DNA of 58,755 nucleotides from the NCBI GenBank assembly GCA_035625725.1, contig DASPPB010000004.1, forward strand, positions 1 through 58,755. The letters are read 5' to 3'. Made by a program: the position numbers and the translations under genes. The notes under the pieces are model-generated. The model was not told the DNA's origin, ran no database searches, and worked only from the letters and a program-made list of their open reading frames with translations. This DNA is from GJ-E10 sp035625725. GTDB taxonomy: Bacteria > Pseudomonadota > Gammaproteobacteria > Burkholderiales > Burkholderiaceae_F. This document shows positions 1-7,782 of this stretch, in pieces. Position 1 is the stretch's first letter. The number at the start of each line of letters is the position of its first letter.

Positions 1-224
1 CCGAGTGGTTCGGCGCCCGGGGCTAGTTGCACGAAAGGAAATGACCGACGCATCAGATCGCTTGGCGAACGGCAGGGAAGCGTTGCCAGGAAGCGCGCGA
101 GCGCTTCGCGCGCCCGATCTTCGACGGTGGAAGTCGTGGTCGGGAAGATCGGATCCCGGCCGATGCGGCGCAATCCGCATGCGGTGAGCGGAGCAAGCAG
201 GGCATTGCGTTCGCGAGGGATCAT
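1..224 (-). CDS. Hypothetical protein, 3' end beyond window edge
   Basis: A frame open from an ATG at 222-224 (minus strand) to the window edge gives 74 codons with no stop, beginning MIPRERNALLAPLTACGLRR. A GGAG Shine-Dalgarno lies 8 bases before the ATG, which makes the start credible. The visible part has no signal peptide, membrane segment or motif I recognise; it is basic, with an Ala/Arg-rich helix-like stretch around residues 35-45. Function unknown. The rest of the gene lies to the left of the window, so length and family cannot be judged. Confidence 0.5.
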   Translation of the reverse strand, partial: MIPRERNALLAPLTACGLRRIGRDPIFPTTTSTVEDRAREALARFLATLPCRSPSDLMRRSFPFVQLAPGAEPL

Positions 225-700
225 TCGTCGTCTCCTTCAACCCGTCCAATCATTTGTGCAACTTTTCGGTTCTCCGAAGAGCCAGTGGATCAGATGTCTG
301 ACTCGTTGGACCGCATGGTATGGACCGAGAGATTTGCGCGAAAGTGAAGAAGGTCATTCGCGCAAGCGGGTGGGAGGCGCTGGAAGCTCCCGTTCGCGGG
401 TGGACCAGACGCGAAGAGGCCGCGGGATGAATTTCGATGGGGAAATTAACTATGGAGGCGGGACGCTTCCATCATGCGACTTTTGTCCATGGAAAATTCG
501 ACCGATCCATCTGGCGAGGCGACCCCCTCGACCGGCGTCAGGCGGGGAATCGCCTCAGGGTCGTCTGCTCCTTGCCCCTCGCGCACGAAGGTGGCGAGGA
601 TCTTTGCGAGAAATTTCGGTAGCGTTTTCTGAGCTCGCCAAGGACAGCGGCGCAACCGCGCCCGCGAAGCTCCCGCCGCAAGAGCGTGGAGTTGCACCTG
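225..700. other. Intergenic, 476 bp
   Basis: No convincing gene. A GTG-started frame at 446-697 on the minus strand begins 3 bases after the panD stop and could be a coupled 83-residue ORF, but it has no recognisable features. No clear terminator or palindrome. Confidence 0.4.
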
Positions 701-1093
701 CTAGATTGCCGGCAGGTCCGGACCCGGCCGCTCCTTGCCTCGGACTTCACGAATGCGGTTACGCGCGTTGACAAAGACGACCGATGGACGCCACGCCTTG
801 GCCTCAAATTCGGTCAGTTGAACGAACGCGGCAATGATGACGATGTCGCCCACCTTCACGAGATGCGCCCCCGCGCCGTTGATGCAGATCACCCCGCTCG
901 CGCGTGCGCCGCGCATTGCATATGTTGTTACGCGCGTACCCGTTGTAATGTTCCAGATGTGTACCTGCTCGTGCTCGATAATGCCTGCGGCATCCATCAG
1001 GTCCTCGCTGATCGTCACACTCCCCTCGTAGTTAAGGTCCGCCTGCGTGACCGTACAGCGGTGAATCTTTCCCTTGAGTACAGTTAGTTCCAT
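701..1093 (-). CDS. panD: Aspartate 1-decarboxylase proenzyme
   Basis: PanD makes beta-alanine from L-aspartate for pantothenate and coenzyme A synthesis in the cytoplasm. It is a pyruvoyl enzyme made by self-cleavage of a proenzyme. The sequence shows the cleavage site Gly24-Ser25 within YEGS, the catalytic Tyr58, Arg54, and the conserved NGAxAHxxxxGDxVII core (about residues 72-90). Its length of 130 residues matches the family. The start is the ATG at 1091-1093; the frame stays open upstream, but family members begin at MxxTVLKGKIHR. It stands alone here; panB and panC are not in the window. Confidence 0.98.
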   Translation of the reverse strand: MELTVLKGKIHRCTVTQADLNYEGSVTISEDLMDAAGIIEHEQVHIWNITTGTRVTTYAMRGARASGVICINGAGAHLVKVGDIVIIAAFVQLTEFEAKAWRPSVVFVNARNRIREVRGKERPGPDLPAI

Positions 1094-1450
1094 TGCACGG
1101 CAATTCCAGTAGGTGAAAGAAACAAGCAAAGACTGCTTCGCGCCCCAAAAATCGCGCACAGCCGGACATCATAGCGCCAGCCGTGAGCCGGGCGAGAACG
1201 ACGAGTCGCCTTCGCTCTTCCAAGGGCCCGATTACGGCAATCGGATCGAACCGGCTTTCGAAGATGCGCATCGTCTGGGAGCAATTGCGTGCTTCGAAGA
1301 CCGACTTGGAAGCGAGCAAACCGCGCGCTCGGCGAACGGTCGCGGCCCGATCAGAAGCTCTGAGCCGTCGCGGCACTTGCGCCGCGGCTCGACGCGCTTA
1401 TGCGAAACTCGCGCAATTTCCGGTGCTTCGGGGCTCTCTGTCCGACGATC
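1094..1450. other. Intergenic, 357 bp, divergent promoter region
   Basis: It separates panD (minus) from the exported-protein gene at 1451 (plus), so it should hold promoters for both. I see no clear consensus promoter, repeat or hairpin. Confidence 0.35.
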
Positions 1451-2011
1451 ATGCGCAGCGCTGCGGCCGTCTTCTTCTATGCCTTCACAAGCCTTGCCCT
1501 TGCGCAGGGGCACGCGGACTCCTGCCAGGCGCAGATTCCCCGCTCGCTTGCCGACGCGTTGGCAAAAACCTTCCCGGGCTACCGGGCGCCACTGGAGTAC
1601 GACAACGCACCCGAGGACGCGAGCAAGAATCGCGCGCAAGGGGGGAGCGGCTGCCTGGGGGTGGGTGTGGGCGATTTCACCGGGGAGGGAAAGAAGGAGT
1701 ACGTGATCGGTCTCACGGCCCTGAAGGGCAGCGGCGGGCTAGCCGTCGTCGCCCTTCCCCGCAAGGGTGGCTGGCGCTTCCAGAAAATCCGCAGCGACGC
1801 CGAGGAGGCGAGATTCCGCCAGTTCGTCGAGGTCGTGGAACCAGGCCACTTCGAGCGCGCGAAGACTCGAAGGGCGCCCTTGGGCACCGACGAGGCCGGT
1901 GCGCTCGAGTGCCCCAATGCGGGGGTGCGCGTGGGCGCGCTCGATACCACAGCCATCGTGTACTGCTTTGTCGCGGGCCGCTGGCAGCACGTCGTGGTCC
2001 TGGGGAACTGA
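1451..2011 (+). CDS. Exported hypothetical protein with FG-GAP-like motif
   Basis: Predicted 186-residue secreted or periplasmic protein. The ATG at 1451 is chosen because it begins a typical signal peptide (MRSAAAVFFYAFTSLALAQG, cleaved near residue 20); the frame is open further upstream. A short GVGDFTGEGKKEYVIGL stretch (about residues 74-90) resembles the acidic-Gly turns of FG-GAP/VCBS repeats, but there is only one copy. Two further cysteines sit in CQAQI near the N terminus and GSGCLG just before that stretch. No enzymatic motif is seen. It stands alone and its function is unknown. Confidence 0.72.
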   Translation: MRSAAAVFFYAFTSLALAQGHADSCQAQIPRSLADALAKTFPGYRAPLEYDNAPEDASKNRAQGGSGCLGVGVGDFTGEGKKEYVIGLTALKGSGGLAVVALPRKGGWRFQKIRSDAEEARFRQFVEVVEPGHFERAKTRRAPLGTDEAGALECPNAGVRVGALDTTAIVYCFVAGRWQHVVVLGN

Positions 2012-2239
2012 CTGAAGCCGCATGTCGCCGCCTGGTGCGGCGCTTCGCCTCGGCGACATACACCGAACGCGCGCAAGCCCCGGGGACGATCCCAAAGGCG
2101 GCGAGTTCTGGCTGCGCAGCGCATTTCTCTTGGCGATTTCCCCCACTCGGACCCGAGGTAAAAGCCGCCGCCCGCGTCGTGGGAATCTGCGTGCCTCGGA
2201 TCAAGCGAAATTAACCCTGGCGATCACGCGAGCGCGGTT

Positions 2240-2256
2240 CTTAACTCTCGCTTAAC
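2240..2256 (+). promoter_or_regulatory. CTTAAC-N5-CTTAAC direct repeat, PmrA/QseB-type box
   Basis: CTTAAC-TCTCG-CTTAAC is a perfect 6-mer direct repeat with 11-bp periodicity, about 140 bp before the ATG at 2398. That is the architecture bound by OmpR-family response regulators, and it closely resembles the CTTAA-type repeat of PmrA/QseB. A diverged copy with the same spacing lies before the HtrA gene (3139-3155). Regulator identity is inferred. Confidence 0.5.
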
Positions 2257-2269
2257 ACGCCGCTCACCG

Positions 2270-2295
2270 GGAACTAACGAGCCGCGCGTACCGTC
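2270..2295 (+). promoter_or_regulatory. Possible ECF-sigma promoter
   Basis: GGAAC at 2270-2274 followed after 17 bases by CGTC at 2292-2295 fits the general ECF pattern GGAAC-N16/17-CGTC, about 100 bp before the gene at 2398. Short motifs such as this occur by chance. Confidence 0.25.
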
Positions 2296-2397
2296 CCAAT
2301 TGTTTGAGGCTCCGCGCCTTTGCCCCAGGCCGTTGGCCGCAGCTGCGCTCCGCCAGACCTCGGGAGACGCGGGCGACATTGCCGAAGGGAGATCCCC

Positions 2398-3045
2398 ATG
2401 ACCGATCCGGACAAAATCATTTTGGCGCTGGCAATCGTTTGCGGCATCGTTCTTGCCGCCAGCCGTGCGCACGCCGCGACGCTTCCCGAGACGGCCCCCC
2501 GCGATGTGGCCGCCACACAGGTTGCCTCCGTGCCGGTGGACAAAGGGCCGCTGTATGGAATGCATCAGATCCGCTCGGCTGTGCGCAGCCTCGAGCAGGC
2601 TGCGCTGGAATTCGACTTCAGCAGCAACAAGCATGAGCTCGTCTTGTTGCAATCGGCGCACGACCAGATCGCATCGGCGATGAAGACACTGTGCTGTGTG
2701 GAGCGCGAGCGCGCGCAAGCCCTCCTCTCCGACATCGATCACGTCCTCGTTCGCGATCAAAGTTACCTTGGCCCGCTCGCCTCGCCCAATGGGGACGAAG
2801 TGGGCCCCTTCGGGCCCACACAGGGACAGCTCGATCAACTGGCCATCGAGGGGCAGGACCTCGTGGAGCACGCTCCCGTTGCGCATCGATTGAACGATGC
2901 CGATGCGTACGATCTCGCCGGTAACCGGCCACCCGCGAGCCTTGTGAAACCAAGAGGCAATCCGTTCCCTTGGGTGAACACCGATCCGCTTTCGATGCCC
3001 ACCGATACGCCCGCAACCACCCAGCAGTTTCGCTTCAGCTTCTGA
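2398..3045 (+). CDS. Exported hypothetical protein
   Basis: 215 residues. The ATG at 2398 has a good AGGGAG ribosome site and starts a signal peptide ending at RAHA (about residue 24). The central part (about residues 50-120) is predicted helical (HQIRSAVRSLEQAALEF, then HELVLLQSAHDQIASAMKTL). A CC pair precedes ERERAQALLSDIDHVL. The C-terminal 70 residues are Pro/Gly-rich and probably disordered. No family recognised. It shares a putative response-regulator box architecture with the downstream HtrA gene, so it may be an envelope-stress gene, but that is inference only. Confidence 0.78.
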   Translation: MTDPDKIILALAIVCGIVLAASRAHAATLPETAPRDVAATQVASVPVDKGPLYGMHQIRSAVRSLEQAALEFDFSSNKHELVLLQSAHDQIASAMKTLCCVERERAQALLSDIDHVLVRDQSYLGPLASPNGDEVGPFGPTQGQLDQLAIEGQDLVEHAPVAHRLNDADAYDLAGNRPPASLVKPRGNPFPWVNTDPLSMPTDTPATTQQFRFSF

Positions 3046-3074
3046 TTGGCAGGTTCTCGCCGCGCGCGATTTTC

Positions 3075-3092
3075 GGGCCCCGGTCGGGGCCC
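3075..3092. terminator. GC hairpin after gene 2398-3045
   Basis: GGGCCCC-GGTC-GGGGCCC is a perfect 7-bp stem with a 4-base loop, 30 bp after the stop. There is no T-run, so termination is only probable. Confidence 0.4.
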
Positions 3093-3138
3093 AGCGCTCC
3101 TCCCACACGGGCGCTTTGGCTTGGGCACCGGGCACGCG

Positions 3139-3155
3139 CCTAATCCTCGCCTAAC
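3139..3155 (+). promoter_or_regulatory. CCTAAT-N5-CCTAAC direct repeat upstream of htrA
   Basis: CCTAAT-CCTCG-CCTAAC matches the repeat at 2240-2256 at 13 of 17 positions with identical 6-5-6 spacing. It is about 200 bp before the protease ATG. The pair suggests co-regulation of both genes by one OmpR-family regulator. Confidence 0.42.
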
Positions 3156-3358
3156 TTTTGCTTCACCTGACCCTAACCGAGGGTGGTTACCGTTTGCCCA
3201 ATTGACGACGAGTTCGGGGCATCCCGGAGCTTGGACCGAGCCGAGATCCAGGTTGGAAGGAGGACTCTGGGCCGATCCCCAGAAGCGCCCCCCCGCCTTG
3301 CAAGTGAGTCTGTCGTCACGTCGCAAACATTGCCAGCAGAACGTTCGGAGCAGATCAA

Positions 3359-4867
3359 ATGAATTTTACGTTGCGTAACTCCTCGGTCGCCGCCGCAGTC
3401 GCTGTGGCCCTCGCCGGCGCTGGCGCGATGGCGTTTTCGCAAAGCCACGCCGGCATTCTCGGGTTCCTGGGGCACAAAGGCGACGAAGCGGCGCAGACCG
3501 ATCGCATGCCTCCAGGCGATGAGGTTTTGAATCCCGCGCCAGTGCTGGCGCCGGCACAGGCACCCAATTACCGCGCCATCGTTCAAAAATGGGGACCGGC
3601 CGTGGTCGGAATCACCGTCGACGGAGTGCATAAGACCGGGCCCGACGAAGCCAACGGCATCGACCCCGAGAACGACCCCTTCTTCAAGTTTTTCCAGGGA
3701 CTGCCCGGGTTTCAGTTGCGCATTCCCCACGCGTCCAAGCAGCCGTTTCACGGTCAGGGCTCGGGCTTCATCATCAGCAGCGACGGTCTGATTCTTACCA
3801 ACGCCCACGTAGTGCGCGATGCGCAGGAAGTCACCGTGAAGCTGGCTGACCGCCGCGAACTCAAGGCAAAGGTTTTGGGCGCGGACCCGATCACCGATAT
3901 CGCGGTCCTACGCGTCAAGGCCACGGGACTGACGACGGTGAAGTTTGGCGACCCCAAGACTTTGCAGGTCGGCGATTACGTCCTGGCCATCGGTGCGCCC
4001 TTCGGTTTTGACCAAAGCGCAACGGCCGGCATCGTGAGCGCCAAGGGGCGCTCCCTGCCGGGAGACACGCACGTGCCGTTCATCCAGACCGACGCGGCGG
4101 TCAATCCGGGAAATTCCGGAGGGCCGCTTTTTGATGCTGCCGGCGACGTCGTCGGCATCAACGCCCAGATCTACACGCAAACGGGCGGGTACCAGGGATT
4201 GTCCTTTGCGATCCCGATCGACGTTGCGCTGCAGGCCAAGGACGAAATCGTCGCAACGGGCCATGCGAGCCACGCCCGGCTGGGCGTTGTCATTCAGGAC
4301 CTCAATCAGGGTCTGGCCGAGTCCTTCGGCTTGAGCCGCCCGGACGGCGCGTTGATCTCCAGTGTGGATCCGGACAGCCCGGCGGCAGCAGCGGGTCTTA
4401 AACCCGGCGACGTCATCACGCAGGTCGATAACGTCCCCATCGAACGAAGCGGGGATCTGTCCTACCGCATCGGCATGGATTCTCCGGGCACGCGCGTTCA
4501 GCTCCAGGTCTGGCGCGATCACGCAAAGCGCGACTTCGACGTGAAGTTGGCCAGCGCGCAGCCCGAATCCCTCGCGCAATCCGGCGAGGAGGAGCACCAA
4601 CGGCCCAAGCTGGGTTTGATGCTGCGCCCCCTCACGCCGCAGGAGCGCAGTGCGCAAGGCGTGGATCACGGCCTGGTCGTCGAGGATGTCACCGGGCCGG
4701 CGGCCAATGCTGGAATGCAGCCCGGCGACATCGTTTTAGGCATCAACGGCCAGCCGGCAAATTCCGTCGCGCAACTGCAAAACGCGCTGCGCGACCATCC
4801 CAAATCGATTGCACTTCTGATCGAACGCGACGGGCAGAAGATCTTTGTCCCGCTGCAGCTCGGTTGA
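3359..4867 (+). CDS. degP: Do-family periplasmic serine endoprotease (HtrA/DegP-like)
   Basis: Protease/chaperone for misfolded envelope proteins. The 502 residues show a signal peptide (1-27), a trypsin-like domain with the complete triad His150 (TNAHVV), Asp180 (ITDIAVLRV) and Ser253 (GNSGGPL), and two PDZ domains (about 290-385 and 410-500). Length and two-PDZ architecture are as in DegP/DegQ/MucD, and which of these it should be called cannot be settled from sequence alone. The start is an ATG 23 bp after a GCAGAACGTTCGGAGCAG leader with a GGAG site. The next gene starts 36 bp downstream and is likely co-transcribed, since the next strong terminator is at 5415. A response-regulator-type box lies upstream. 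Confidence 0.96.
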   Translation: MNFTLRNSSVAAAVAVALAGAGAMAFSQSHAGILGFLGHKGDEAAQTDRMPPGDEVLNPAPVLAPAQAPNYRAIVQKWGPAVVGITVDGVHKTGPDEANGIDPENDPFFKFFQGLPGFQLRIPHASKQPFHGQGSGFIISSDGLILTNAHVVRDAQEVTVKLADRRELKAKVLGADPITDIAVLRVKATGLTTVKFGDPKTLQVGDYVLAIGAPFGFDQSATAGIVSAKGRSLPGDTHVPFIQTDAAVNPGNSGGPLFDAAGDVVGINAQIYTQTGGYQGLSFAIPIDVALQAKDEIVATGHASHARLGVVIQDLNQGLAESFGLSRPDGALISSVDPDSPAAAAGLKPGDVITQVDNVPIERSGDLSYRIGMDSPGTRVQLQVWRDHAKRDFDVKLASAQPESLAQSGEEEHQRPKLGLMLRPLTPQERSAQGVDHGLVVEDVTGPAANAGMQPGDIVLGINGQPANSVAQLQNALRDHPKSIALLIERDGQKIFVPLQLG

Positions 4868-4903
4868 TTCATGCTCAACGCCATTGCGCGAAAGGAGATT
4901 GCC

Positions 4904-5350
4904 ATGCATGCGAAGACAGCTTTGAAATGGGCACCGTGCGTCGTTGCGGGCCTTGCGACATTGGCCGCACCGGCTTTTGCGGCGACGATGCAACTGCCGC
5001 CGGAGCAACACGAAGGATCAGTGAGCTACCTCACTGGAGGCATTGGTGAGGGACAGGCGAAGTTGTTTGAGCACGCAATTGCCAAACACCGCCTGGCAAT
5101 CGAGTTGCTCCAGCACAGCGGCAAGTACGAGGAATTTACGGCCGACGCCATGATTCGGATCACCGATCAGCACGGTCACATGGTGCTCAATGCACGCGCC
5201 GGCGGACCGTTCATGTTGGTGGATCTGCCGCCGGGACGCTATTCGATCGAGGCGACGCTCAAAAATGTCACGCTCAAAAAACCCGAGACCTTCGTGACCA
5301 AAGGGCAGGTGGCGCGCGCGACGTTTGAGTTTCCGGCCCACACCGATTAA
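4904..5350 (+). CDS. Exported protein with carboxypeptidase-regulatory-like fold
   Basis: 148 residues. The ATG at 4904 has an AAAGGAG site 7 bases upstream and starts a signal peptide (cleaved after AFA, about residue 25). The second half (about 75-145: ADAMIRITDQHGHMVL, then GPFMLVDLPPGRYSIEATLKN) has the beta-sandwich pattern of carboxypeptidase-regulatory/CNA-B-like domains, including the typical LPPGxYxIxA strand. It follows the HtrA gene by 36 bp and is probably in the same transcript, ending at the strong terminator at 5415. This suggests a periplasmic protein linked to envelope quality control. Role otherwise unknown. Confidence 0.85.
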   Translation: MHAKTALKWAPCVVAGLATLAAPAFAATMQLPPEQHEGSVSYLTGGIGEGQAKLFEHAIAKHRLAIELLQHSGKYEEFTADAMIRITDQHGHMVLNARAGGPFMLVDLPPGRYSIEATLKNVTLKKPETFVTKGQVARATFEFPAHTD

Positions 5351-5414
5351 TTCGGTTGCAAGAAGAGCCGGCGCGGCCGACTCCGGTTCCCCGGCGGTCG
5401 ACGTGCGCAGCAAT

Positions 5415-5456
5415 TGCAAGGACTTCGCCCGGGCGAAGTCCTTGCACATCGAATTT
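5415..5456 (+). terminator. Strong rho-independent terminator (32-bp perfect palindrome)
   Basis: Positions 5415-5446 form a perfect 16+16 inverted repeat centred on CCCGGG, followed by GAATTTTTCC. It closes the htrA-4904 transcription unit, 65 bp after the stop. Confidence 0.85.
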
Positions 5457-5596
5457 TTCCGATCGACCGCGTATGGCGCGTGCGTGGGCTCAAGCGCAAA
5501 GAAGCGGCGCAAAGCTCGCTCGTGCGCGCGAAGTCTTGACGCTCCGAAGGCGCGGGAGGGATACTCGGCCTCCCTGCGAATCTTCAGGAGCACAAG

Positions 5597-6010
5597 ATGA
5601 AAAGGGCCACCGTTGTTCAGTGTGTCGCCGGCGTTTTGCTCTTTGGCTGCGGAGTTGCGACCGGGCTCCTGGCGCAAGGCCCAACCGACTCGCCGCAGCG
5701 CATCGAACAAAAGCGCGCCGATTTGAGCGGCGCACCCGACATGGAGGTTATCGCTTCGATTGCCGAATACAAGCCGGGTGATTCGCTGGGGCTGCATTAC
5801 CACCACGGCCTCGAAGCCGTCTACGTTCTACAAGGCGCCACTGTGCAGCCTCCGGGCAAGGACCCGGTGACATTGAAAACGGGCGCGACCACGTTAAATC
5901 TGCGCGACGTCAAGCATGCGGGCTGGACGGTCGTAGGCGATACGTCGCTGAAACTCGTGACGGTGCACATCGTCGACAAGGGCAAGCCTCTGTACGAGTT
6001 CGTGAACTAA
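5597..6010 (+). CDS. Exported cupin-domain protein
   Basis: 137 residues with an N-terminal signal peptide or anchor (1-27, ending LLAQG) and a single cupin barrel. The metal-site motif is visible as HYHHGLEAVYVLQG: His67, His69 and Glu73, with the fourth ligand probably His107 (VKHAGW). The fold binds a metal and usually a small molecule; no substrate can be named. The ATG at 5597 follows a CAGGAG site at 7 bases. The strong terminator at 5415-5456 separates it from the HtrA unit, so it is probably monocistronic. Confidence 0.88.
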   Translation: MKRATVVQCVAGVLLFGCGVATGLLAQGPTDSPQRIEQKRADLSGAPDMEVIASIAEYKPGDSLGLHYHHGLEAVYVLQGATVQPPGKDPVTLKTGATTLNLRDVKHAGWTVVGDTSLKLVTVHIVDKGKPLYEFVN

Positions 6011-6523
6011 GCCGGGCGCCGGGAGCTCGGCGAATCATTCCGCGCAGACAGGCAGGAGGGCCTGCTCCAGGTCACGGTCGGCGCGCTCGCCGTGGCCGTT
6101 GCCGCATTGCTCTGGGCAAGGGGCGCATCGGTTCCGATCCATCGCCCAGTCGTCGGTGGCTGCTGCCGCAAATCGCCGGGAGCCGTCTTGCCGCAGACAC
6201 CGACCACGGGTGAGCGGCGCAACGCACGCGGCGCCCGGCGTGAGCGGCATTGCAAATGCGGATGAATCGACTCCGACCTTGATCGAAGGGCAGCATAATC
6301 AACCATATGCATGTCATGGTCATCAGACTGCCGGGAGTCGCCGTCGAAAAATGCTGTTGCGGCCGGGCCACCCGTCGGCAGCGTTTGCGAACTTTTTACC
6401 TTCTTGAGAGGCAATGTTCGCGGAATTTGACGCGCCCTCGTATACCATTTTCCAAGACCGCAAAGACCCAGTAGTCAGACACTCGGACGAGGCGCAATGT
6501 AGCCACACCAATCGAGGTCCCCT
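6011..6523. other. Intergenic, 513 bp
   Basis: Long open frames on both strands have atypical composition and no family resemblance; I judge them shadows. I see no clear repeat, hairpin or promoter. Confidence 0.35.
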
Positions 6524-7093
6524 ATGCAGCTCGCTCAGTTTCCTCGTATCGCAACATTCGTGGACCAGGTTGCTGGCGTCGCGCAGGGCTTGGGGCAATC
6601 CCGCGGCGGCCGTCCCCAGCACGCGTCGAACCGGATCGGAAGCCTCCTTGCAGTCGAGGACATCTTGCTCGACGTCGTTTCGGGCAACAAGATGGATCTC
6701 CTCGACGAAATCGGCCAGCACATCGAGTCCGTGCATGACATGGCGCGCGGTTCGGTGGCTCCGGCCCTGCGGCACCGCGAGCGCATATCTTCCACCGCCC
6801 TGGGACAGGGTGTTGCGCTTCCCCACGCGCGCGTAGCCGGCCTCGAGCGCATCTTGCCGATGTACTTGCGGCTGCGCTTTCCGATTACCTTTGACGCGCC
6901 CGACGAGAGTCCCGTTTCCGACGTGTTTGTCCTTCTGGTTCCAAAGCAGGCCACGCAGGAGCACTTGGAAATCCTCGCGCAAGTCTCTCAGATGCTGTCG
7001 GATCGCTCGTTTCGCGAGCGTTTGCACCAGTGCAGACAGGCCCAGGAAGCCAAGAGCCTCTTTGAATCCTGGCCCGCACTGCCCTCGACGTAA
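6524..7093 (+). CDS. ptsN: PTS IIA-like nitrogen-regulatory protein (EIIA-Ntr)
   Basis: Phosphoacceptor of the nitrogen PTS (PtsP-NPr-EIIANtr), which tunes potassium transport and nitrogen or stress signalling. The fold spans about residues 40-185, with the phosphorylated His101 in GQGVALPHARV and the conserved FVLLVPKQATQEHLEILAQV helix (about 130-150). At 189 residues it has about 35 more N-terminal residues than most PtsN; a GAGGT site 5 bases before the ATG supports this start. It is not next to rpoN, hpf or npr, the usual partners. The 43-residue N-terminal stretch is Arg/Gln/Gly-rich and may not be translated if a later start is used. Confidence 0.9.
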   Translation: MQLAQFPRIATFVDQVAGVAQGLGQSRGGRPQHASNRIGSLLAVEDILLDVVSGNKMDLLDEIGQHIESVHDMARGSVAPALRHRERISSTALGQGVALPHARVAGLERILPMYLRLRFPITFDAPDESPVSDVFVLLVPKQATQEHLEILAQVSQMLSDRSFRERLHQCRQAQEAKSLFESWPALPST

Positions 7094-7223
7094 TCGCTGG
7101 CGCGCGCAAGCGGCGCGCACAGACTCCGCTTGGGGTCCGCGGGCAGCGGCGAGGTGTCGGCCCCGCCCGCAATCCTCTATCCTCGTGCTACTGGAGCGTT
7201 CGATCGCCAGGAGGAGGACCTCG

Positions 7224-7727
7224 ATGACGCGTCCGATCACCTTTGAGCCCGATCCCCAGCTTGACCTGGTCCTGGAGCGAACCGTCAATGTGCCCGCGCA
7301 TCTGATCTGGATGGCATGGACCAGACCCGAGCTCCTCAAGCGATGGTTCACTCCGGAGCCGTGGCAGACCGTCGATTGCCAGATCGATGCGCGGCCCGGC
7401 GGAATCTTTCGCACGGTAATGCGCGCTCCGCAGGGCCAGGAGTTTGACAACACGGGTTGCATCCTCGAGGCCGTCGAAAACGAACGATTGGTGTGGACCG
7501 GCGCCTTGCAACCGCACTATCGGCCGCTTGCACGAGGTACGGTTCCCGAGGATTCCTTCCTGATGACGGCGGCCATCTTGTTGGAAGCGCGAGGCAGCGC
7601 CACCCACTACACGGCGATCGCGTTGCACGGAGACGAGCGCTCGCGCGCGCGGCATGAGCAGATGGGGTTTCACACGGGCTGGGGCAAGGCGCTCGAGCAG
7701 CTGGTCGCGCTCATGAAGTCCCGGTAG
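7224..7727 (+). CDS. SRPBCC (AHSA1-like) domain protein
   Basis: 167 residues of the START/Bet-v1-like AHSA1 family, hydrophobic-ligand-binding helix-grip proteins. Diagnostic parts are LERTVNVPAHLIWMAWTRPELLKRWF (residues 16-41), the CQIDARPGGIFRTVM strand pair, and the C-terminal helix GWGKALEQLVALMKSR. The ATG has a GGAGGA site. Family members act in many settings (stress proteins, small-molecule binding), so no role can be fixed. It ends 55 bp before the convergent YiiX-like gene. Confidence 0.9.
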   Translation: MTRPITFEPDPQLDLVLERTVNVPAHLIWMAWTRPELLKRWFTPEPWQTVDCQIDARPGGIFRTVMRAPQGQEFDNTGCILEAVENERLVWTGALQPHYRPLARGTVPEDSFLMTAAILLEARGSATHYTAIALHGDERSRARHEQMGFHTGWGKALEQLVALMKSR

Positions 7728-7782
7728 TTCCCCTTTGGCCAGTGTCGCAGGCAAAGGCGCAGACACCGAGCGCCCGCGGGCA

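Larger units (their letters stand above)
2012..2397. other. Intergenic, 386 bp, with regulatory direct repeat
   Basis: No gene. It carries the CTTAAC direct repeat at 2240-2256 and a possible ECF-type promoter at 2270-2295 (both listed separately). A small GC hairpin (GCCGC/GCGGC arms) just after the 2011 stop could be a weak terminator. Confidence 0.5.
3046..3358. other. Intergenic, 313 bp, HtrA upstream region
   Basis: It holds the hairpin at 3075-3092 and the CCTAAT/CCTAAC box at 3139-3155. No gene is seen. The promoter for the protease gene should lie here. Confidence 0.5.

Noticed and set aside
446..697. 83-codon GTG frame 3 bp after the panD stop
   Set aside because: Could be translationally coupled, but has no recognisable feature; not strong enough to list as a gene.
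6323..7462. 379-codon minus-strand open frame across ptsN
   Set aside because: Antisense to PtsN with its phospho-histidine motif.
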